A DNA stretch of 13,216 nt from DSBX01 sp046484845 (GTDB taxonomy: Bacteria > Hydrothermota > Tepidihabitantia > Tepidihabitantales > Tepidihabitantaceae), in NCBI GenBank assembly GCA_046484845.1, contig JAWOIB010000093.1, positions 1 through 13,216 of the forward strand, given 5' to 3'. Within the stretch, counting starts at the first letter, position 1. Each line of letters begins with the position of its first letter. A program made the translations under genes and the position numbers. Shown here one piece after another: positions 1 to 4,701 of the stretch. The notes beneath the pieces are model-generated. The model ran no database searches. It worked only from the letters and a program-made list of their open reading frames with translations, and had not been told where the DNA came from.

Positions 1-353
1 CCTGGATACCGCAGGACACCGGCCGGTTCGAGGTGAAGTGCTCGACGATGCTGGCCGGCGACGAGGACCCGTCGAACGACCGGCTCACGGACACCGTTGT
101 CGTCGTCATGCCCGGCGGCGTTGCCGACCGGCCGACGCCGACCGGCGCGGCCCGGTTCGCGCTCTACCCCAACCCGGCCCGGAACCGGGTCTGGCTGGAG
201 AGCCCGGAGAGCTCGACGCTGTACGGCCCGGACGGCCGCCGGGTCGCGCTGCTCCAGCCGGGCGAGAACGACATCCGGTATCTGAGTCCGGGGGTGTACT
301 TCGTCCGCAGGCAGGACACCGGCGAGTCCGGCCGGCTGGTGCTGGTCGAGTAG
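1..353 (+). CDS. C-terminal fragment of a secreted protein with a type IX secretion (Por-type) sorting domain
   Basis: The gene enters from the left edge with its frame starting at base 3; about 116 residues are visible, ending in TAG. The first part (starting WIPQDTGRFEV, with LAGDEDPSND and TDTVVVV following) looks like the last strands of an Ig-like/CARDB-type extracellular beta domain. A short linker rich in Pro and Thr leads to the tail: a YPNPARNRVWLE opening, a LYGPDGRRV turn, SPGVYFVRR and a final VLVE. The order NP, then a DGR turn, then GxYFVR is the usual layout of the Por secretion tail, which directs export by T9SS and is removed or anchored at the cell surface. The catalytic or binding part of the protein lies outside the window, so its function cannot be named. 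A weak 5-bp hairpin (356-368) follows the stop. Confidence 0.85.
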   Translation, partial: WIPQDTGRFEVKCSTMLAGDEDPSNDRLTDTVVVVMPGGVADRPTPTGAARFALYPNPARNRVWLESPESSTLYGPDGRRVALLQPGENDIRYLSPGVYFVRRQDTGESGRLVLVE

Positions 354-438
354 CGCGGGTCGTACCCGGGCTTTCTCGCGTCGGTCCGCGCCACCCCGGC
401 GGTGCTGACCGCCCAGTGCGCGTACCTGCATTCCCGGG

Positions 439-654
439 CTGACCCGGGCGGTGACCGGGTCGGTGATGCGGGCGGTGACCGGGGGGACGAGCGGACCGGT
501 GACCGGCGCGGTTACCGGGCCGGTGAAGGGCCGGGTTGCCCGGCGGATGAGCGGCCGGGTGATGCGCCGGATGACCGGGCGAATGACCGGCCGGGTCGCT
601 TTCCGGGTCACCGGTCCGATGACCGGGGGGATGACCCGGGGGGTAGGGGAGGGG
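439..654. repeat. Degenerate 12-bp tandem array, about 18 units, no indels
   Basis: From 439 the sequence divides cleanly into consecutive 12-mers with consensus RTGACCGGSCGG. Examples are 451 gtgaccgggtcg, 499 gtgaccggcgcg, 571 atgaccgggcga, 583 atgaccggccgg and 619 atgaccgggggg. Unit positions 2 (T), 8 (G) and 12 (G) are almost invariant. Positions 5, 9 and 10 vary freely. No unit gains or loses a base, although most differ from one another. Several frames are open across the array and would encode tetrapeptide repeats (V/M-T-G-x on the plus strand, PxGH-like on the minus strand). The substitution pattern does not favour any frame, so I treat it as non-coding tandem DNA. It lies between the stop of the left-edge gene and the transglutaminase gene. 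Confidence 0.85.
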
Positions 655-656
655 GG
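625..656 (+). other. Putative G-quadruplex motif at the end of the 12-bp array
   Basis: Four G-runs occur at 625-630 (6 G), 638-643 (6 G), 646-649 (4 G) and 651-656 (6 G), separated by loops of 7, 2 and 1 bases. This satisfies the four-tetrad form of the canonical G4 pattern (G4+ with loops of 1-7) on the plus strand. It arises where the last array units become G-rich and ends against the AT-rich island. Folding in the cell is inference. Confidence 0.6.
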
Positions 657-858
657 AAATTCGGAGGTGAATGAAATGCTGACAATACAAAGAGTTAGCC
701 AGATACTCAGTTCAACTCGATGAATAGTAATTGGTATTATGGGTCATGGGTAATTCGGGCGGGATGACGGGTTTCGGCCGGGAGGTGTCAGCCGCGTAAT
801 CCCGGTGGTACGACCCCGTGACATTATCGCTGCGGCATCACAACGTCAGGGTTGTCGG
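657..858 (+). other. AT-rich island and non-coding leader with weak promoter candidates and a 15-codon ORF
   Basis: Bases 671-740 are only about one third G+C, in sharp contrast to the flanks. Two weak promoter candidates can be drawn on the plus strand: CTGACA (679-684), 17 bp, GATACT (702-707); and TTCAAC (711-716), 18 bp, TATTAT (735-740). A strong Shine-Dalgarno-like GGAGGTGA (663-670) stands 8 nt before ATG 676, which opens a 15-codon frame (MLTIQRVSQILSSTR) ending at 723. From about 745 to 858 the sequence is GC-rich again and I see no gene in it. Together with the array, this accounts for the gene-free stretch 354-891. Confidence 0.4.
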
Positions 859-886
859 TTGACACCCGCCAGCATCCGGATATGCT
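859..886 (+). promoter_or_regulatory. Sigma-70-type promoter for the transglutaminase gene, apparently leaderless
   Basis: A perfect -35 TTGACA (859-864) is followed after 16 bp by TATGCT (881-886). Only five bases separate the -10 from ATG 892, so initiation 6-8 nt downstream of the -10 would fall on the start codon itself. No Shine-Dalgarno sequence precedes ATG 892. Confidence 0.6.
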
Positions 887-891
887 GAGCC

Positions 892-2301
892 ATGCGAGAG
901 TTGTTGCCTTTGGCAGTTGCCGTGATGATTGTGGTCGGGTGTCCGGGCCGACCGGGCACGTCGGCTGATGGTATCGGTTCAGCGCAGGAGAACTGGCTGG
1001 TCACCGAGTTGATGGGCTACCGGGTCGGGTACTCGGTCACGCGAGCGGAGCGGTTCGCGCAGGGCTGGCGGTTCGAATCCAGCATGCGGATAGACGTCGC
1101 GATGTTGGGCGTCGACCAGGAAGTGAGCGCCCAGTCCGTGACGACGGCAGGGACGGACCTGACCCTGCAATCGGTCAGCTTCCGGTACCAGGGCCAGGAC
1201 CGGCTGCTGGAGGCGACCGCGGTGGTGCAGGAGAACAACCTGATTGTCAAGCTGCTCGGCGAGCCGGCCCGCGCACAGAACCTGACCGAGCCGTTATACC
1301 CGGTGGAGGCGCTGGGCAGACTGGTGTTCAAGCGCCGGGCCGTGCCCGGTAGTTCGTTCGAGGTGTCGGTGTTCGACGTCGGCACGATGACCACCGACCG
1401 GGTGAAGCTGGAGGTGATGGACTGGGAGACGGTCCAGGCCGGCGATTCGAGTTACCACGCGCTCCGAGTCCGGACCACGAGTTCGGTCCTGTCGACGACG
1501 ACCTGGCTGGACAGCCTGGGGATGCCGGTCGTCGAGGAGGCCCCGCCCGGGTTGCGTTCCGTGCGTTCGACACCCGCCGAGGCGGTGGCGAGCGCGGGGC
1601 GGGAGGCCGGGGTGGACCTTCTGAGGATGTTCCGCGTCCCGGTCGACACCACGATTGAAGCGCCGGAAGCCGTGCGTCGGTTTCGGTTCGAGCTGGCAGG
1701 CGTCAGCGCGGACGAGTTGTCTCCCGAAATCGGCACGGTGACCGTGCTGGACGAGAAGTTGCTGCTGGTCGAGGTGGTCGCGGCGGAGCCGCCGGCTTCA
1801 CTGGCAGGGTTACCGGTGGCCGGGCAGGATTCCTTTCTCAGCCCGACGATGGTGATTCAGTGCGATGCGCCCGAGCTGCGTGAGCGGGCGGAGATGCTGA
1901 CGGCCGGGGAAACGGATGCGGTGGCGGTGGCAAGAGCGCTGGCGGGCTGGGTGTACGACTACGTCGAGAAGGTGCCGACCGCTTCTTTTCCGACTGCGCT
2001 GGACGTGCTCCGCAACCCGCAGGGCGACTGTAACGAACACGCCGTGCTGTACGCCGGGCTGGCCCGGGCGGCGGGGATACCCTGCCGGGTTGTGGTCGGG
2101 CTGGTCTACATGGAACGGGCGTTTTACTACCACGCCTGGAACGAGGCTTGGCTCGGACGCTGGGTGGGAGTGGACCCGACGTTCAATGAGTTCCCGGCCA
2201 GCGCGCTGCACTTGAAGCTGAGCGAGGGGGACCTGCGTGAGCAGGCGCGGGTGCTGCCGCTGGTGGGCAGGATCGCGATCAGGGCGCTGGAGTTCGAGTA
2301 G
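892..2301 (+). CDS. Transglutaminase-like domain lipoprotein
   Basis: This is a 469-residue exported protein. The start is fixed because an in-frame TGA lies at 886-888. Residues 1-17 form a hydrophobic signal ending in a lipobox-like VVGC (Cys17), so lipid anchoring is likely. Residues about 35-250 are a beta-rich region of the kind that precedes transglutaminase domains in other bacterial secreted proteins. Residues about 335-445 carry the papain-like transglutaminase core with a complete triad: Cys380 in GDCNEHA, His414 in YYHAWNEAW and Asp428 in GVDPTFNE. Such domains act as peptidases, amidases or cross-linkers on envelope proteins; the substrate here is unknown. No Shine-Dalgarno is visible and the promoter abuts the ATG. 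The gene ends in TAG, and its last 23 bp overlap the end of the convergent glgA gene. Confidence 0.9.
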   Translation: MRELLPLAVAVMIVVGCPGRPGTSADGIGSAQENWLVTELMGYRVGYSVTRAERFAQGWRFESSMRIDVAMLGVDQEVSAQSVTTAGTDLTLQSVSFRYQGQDRLLEATAVVQENNLIVKLLGEPARAQNLTEPLYPVEALGRLVFKRRAVPGSSFEVSVFDVGTMTTDRVKLEVMDWETVQAGDSSYHALRVRTTSSVLSTTTWLDSLGMPVVEEAPPGLRSVRSTPAEAVASAGREAGVDLLRMFRVPVDTTIEAPEAVRRFRFELAGVSADELSPEIGTVTVLDEKLLLVEVVAAEPPASLAGLPVAGQDSFLSPTMVIQCDAPELRERAEMLTAGETDAVAVARALAGWVYDYVEKVPTASFPTALDVLRNPQGDCNEHAVLYAGLARAAGIPCRVVVGLVYMERAFYYHAWNEAWLGRWVGVDPTFNEFPASALHLKLSEGDLREQARVLPLVGRIAIRALEFE

Positions 2302-3703
2302 CCGTCAGTTCCCGGTACAGCGCGAGATACTCGCCGGCCCGGGCACCCCAGGAGAAGTCGGTCCGCATGCCACGGTCGCGCACCCTGGTCAGTTCGGCAG
2401 GACGGCCGTGAAGCTTCATTGCCCGGTCCAGCGCGGCTGAGAAGCCCGGGGCATCTCCTCGACTGAACAGGAAGCCGTTGCCGCCGGGTTCGGTCACTTC
2501 GAAGACGGTGTCGGCCAGGCCGCCGGTCCGGGACGCGACCGGCAGGCTGCCGTAGCGAAGCGCGATCATCTGGCCCAGGCCGCAGGGTTCGTACTCCGAG
2601 GGCATCAGGAAGAAGTCGGAGGCGGCGTAGACGCGGTGGGCGAGCGCTTCGTTGAATTCGAGGATTGCGGCGACCGAGCCGGGATGCCGGCGCGCGAGGG
2701 ATGAGAGCGCCTCGTGGTACTCGGGCTGGCCGGTGCCGAGGATGCAGATGCGTGCGCCCAGGCCGACGAGCCGGGGGATTTCTTCAATCACCAGGTTGAT
2801 GCCTTTCTGGCCGGCGAGGCGCGAGACCATGCCGAACAGCGGCCCGGCCGGCTGGAGGCCAAGTTCTTCGGCCAGCGCCGCGGCGCTGGCCGCCTTGCCT
2901 CCGGGCCGGTCCGCGGAGTAGCGCGAGGGCAGGTGCGGGTCGGTCTCGGGGTTCCAGTACCCGGTGTCGATGCCGTTGAGGATGCCGCTCAAGAACTCCG
3001 CCCGGGCGCGGAGGATCGGGTCCATCCCGAAACCGAGTTCCGGTCCCTGGATCTCCCGGGCATAGGTCGGGCTGACGGTCGTCAGCCGGTCGGCGTGAAC
3101 CAGCCCGGCCTTGAGGAAGCTCACCTTTCCGAAGTACTCCAGGCTGTCCGGGGCCCGGTGGCGTTCCGGCAGGCCCAGAGTCGGGAACACCTCGGCCGGG
3201 AAGATGCCCTGGTAACCGAGGTTGTGAATGGTGAACACGGTGGCGGGCCGGGCCGGACCCGCACCGGCGAGCAGGGGGAGCAGGCCGGTCTGCCAGTCGT
3301 GGCAGTGGATGATGTCGGGCGTCAGCTTCAGTTCGGCGATTGCGGCCAGGGCGGCCCGGCAGAGGAAGAGGAAGCGCCCGGCATTGTCCGGGTAGTCGGT
3401 GCCGGCTTCGCCGTACAGGCCGGGACGGTCGAAGTATTCCGGGCAGTCAACGAGCAGGTGGCGGACCCCGTCCAGCCGGCCGTTGAACAGGGTGGCCCGG
3501 CGGGTCGTGGCGCCGGTGATGTTGAGCACCGCGGCGGTTTCGAGCCCGATGTCGGCCGCGCGGGTCGAGCGGTAAGCCGGGGAGATGACCGTGACCTCCA
3601 CGCCGACGCGGGCGAGCGCGGCGGGCAGGGAACCGGTGACATCGGCCAGCCCGCCGGTCTTGGAGAAGGGTGCGACTTCGGATGCAACGTGGACGATTCT
3701 CAT
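2279..3703 (-). CDS. glgA: Glycogen (starch) synthase, ADP-glucose type
   Basis: This 474-residue GT5 glycosyltransferase is of normal GlgA length. It transfers glucose from a sugar nucleotide, usually ADP-glucose, to the non-reducing end of alpha-1,4-glucan in the cytoplasm. The GT5 N-terminal domain starts RIVHVASEVAPFSKTGGLAD, with the nucleotide-sugar-binding KTGGL at residues 15-19. HCHDWQTGLLP, TIHNLGYQGIFP and GILNGIDTGYWNP follow. The C-terminal Rossmann domain has SRLAGQKG and PSEYEPCGLGQM, the latter with the conserved glutamates. The ATG overlaps the galT stop by one base (TGATG) and is preceded by GGGAGG (3708-3713), so translation is probably coupled. An open frame continues further upstream but lies inside galT and has no GT5 homology, so 3703 is the start. 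It stops with TGA, tail-to-tail over the transglutaminase gene. Confidence 0.96.
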   Translation of the reverse strand: MRIVHVASEVAPFSKTGGLADVTGSLPAALARVGVEVTVISPAYRSTRAADIGLETAAVLNITGATTRRATLFNGRLDGVRHLLVDCPEYFDRPGLYGEAGTDYPDNAGRFLFLCRAALAAIAELKLTPDIIHCHDWQTGLLPLLAGAGPARPATVFTIHNLGYQGIFPAEVFPTLGLPERHRAPDSLEYFGKVSFLKAGLVHADRLTTVSPTYAREIQGPELGFGMDPILRARAEFLSGILNGIDTGYWNPETDPHLPSRYSADRPGGKAASAAALAEELGLQPAGPLFGMVSRLAGQKGINLVIEEIPRLVGLGARICILGTGQPEYHEALSSLARRHPGSVAAILEFNEALAHRVYAASDFFLMPSEYEPCGLGQMIALRYGSLPVASRTGGLADTVFEVTEPGGNGFLFSRGDAPGFSAALDRAMKLHGRPAELTRVRDRGMRTDFSWGARAGEYLALYRELTATRTPAP

Positions 3704-4680
3704 CAGGCCTCCCGGAGGTAGCGGGCCGCGTCCTCGGGCGCGACCGGGTTGATGTAGAACCCGGTGCCGACTTCGAACCCGGCGATCTTGCTGAGCTTGG
3801 GCAGGAGTTCGAGGTGGAAGTGGTAGTGCTGGGTGCCGGATGCGCTGCGCGGCCCGGGGTGGAGGACGAAGTTGTAGTCCGGCCTGCCCAGCGCCCGGCC
3901 GAGTCGTTCCAGGACGTCCTTCAGAGTCCGGGCGAGGTCGGCAAGGCGCTCGTCGGTGAGCGAGTCCCAACTGGTGAAATGCTCGCGCGCGACCAGCCAG
4001 GTCTCGAACGGGAAGCGCGGGGCGAAGGGCGCGAACGCGACGAAGCGGTCGCCCGTGGCCACCAGCCGGGTCTGCTCGTCGAGTTCCTGGCGGACCATAT
4101 CGCAGTACACGCAGCGGCCGCGGAATTCGTGGTAGCGCCTGGCCCCGGCCAGCTCTTCCTTGACCAGTACCGGGATGATCGGGGTGGCAATGAGCTGGCA
4201 ATGGCTGTGGGCGAGCGAGGCACCCGCGCCCGCGCCTTCATTCTTGAAAGCCATGATGTACCGGATGCGCGGGTCCCGGCCGAGGTCGAGCGCACGGTCG
4301 CGAATCGCGCGCAGGACCAGTTCGACATCGGCCGGGGACAGGTCGCCCAGGCGTTGGGCGTGGTCCGGCGTCTCGATGACGACTTCATGGGCGCCGATGC
4401 CGTTCATCCGGTCGTAGATGCCCACGCCTTGTCGGCCGGTCTCGCCGTCCGGGACCAGCGCCGGGAAGCGGTTCGGCACGACCCTGACCTGCCAGCGGCC
4501 GTCGCGCTCCAGGCGCAGGACCTCGGGCGGGGTCATCGCCTCGTTGCCCGGGCAGAACGGGCAGGTTTTACCACCGGCCGCGGGGCCCGCCGGCGGGGCA
4601 AAATCCGTCGGTCGCTTGGCGCGCTCGGTCGAGATGATGACCCAGCGCCCGAGCACCGGGTCTTTCCGAAGCTCGGGCAC
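3703..4680 (-). CDS. galT: Galactose-1-phosphate uridylyltransferase family protein (HIT superfamily)
   Basis: This 325-residue protein starts at GTG with the family-typical PELRKDPVLGRWVIISTERA. Members swap a nucleotidyl group between a nucleotide-sugar and a sugar-1-phosphate through a uridylyl-His intermediate (Leloir pathway). Visible features are metal-site cysteines C40 and C43, H98 in GAHEV, and the active-site HxHxQ as H158-S-H160-C-Q162, with H160 the expected nucleophile. A second Cys pair, C190/C193 (CVYC), and a C-terminal HYHFHLELLP (285-289) follow. The active-site strand is HSHCQ rather than HPHGQ of classical GalT. It lies 21 bp after the PPIase gene without a clear Shine-Dalgarno and overlaps glgA by 1 nt. 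Because GlgA uses ADP-glucose, an ADP-glucose-acting member of the family (as shown for Arabidopsis At5g18200) is a real alternative. Family membership is sure; the substrate is not. Confidence 0.93.
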   Translation of the reverse strand: MPELRKDPVLGRWVIISTERAKRPTDFAPPAGPAAGGKTCPFCPGNEAMTPPEVLRLERDGRWQVRVVPNRFPALVPDGETGRQGVGIYDRMNGIGAHEVVIETPDHAQRLGDLSPADVELVLRAIRDRALDLGRDPRIRYIMAFKNEGAGAGASLAHSHCQLIATPIIPVLVKEELAGARRYHEFRGRCVYCDMVRQELDEQTRLVATGDRFVAFAPFAPRFPFETWLVAREHFTSWDSLTDERLADLARTLKDVLERLGRALGRPDYNFVLHPGPRSASGTQHYHFHLELLPKLSKIAGFEVGTGFYINPVAPEDAARYLREA

Positions 4681-4701
4681 CGGCGTCAGCCCGACACCGG
4701 G

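Noticed and set aside
356..368. Hairpin after the left-edge gene as a terminator
   Set aside because: The stem is only 5 bp (cgggt/acccg) with no proper T-run, and such dyads are common by chance in GC-rich DNA.
439..654. CRISPR array
   Set aside because: Units are 12 bp, contiguous and diverged, with no spacers, and no cas genes are nearby.
106..690. A minus-strand 194-codon frame with PxGH repeats
   Set aside because: It runs through the coding tail of the left-edge T9SS protein and the array, has a weak TTG start without a ribosome site, and its repeats follow from the 12-bp DNA period.
402..723. Plus-strand tetrapeptide-repeat ORFs across the 12-bp array
   Set aside because: Several frames are open at once because a 12-bp repeat without stops is open in every copy. 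Substitutions do not cluster at third positions of any frame.
2714..3721. A 335-codon plus-strand frame antisense to glgA
   Set aside because: Same cause: codon-aligned shadow of a well-conserved GT5 enzyme.
3704..4201. N-terminal extension of glgA up to 4201
   Set aside because: The extension lies wholly within galT in another frame. The GT5 N-terminal motif starts exactly at ATG 3703, with a ribosome site.
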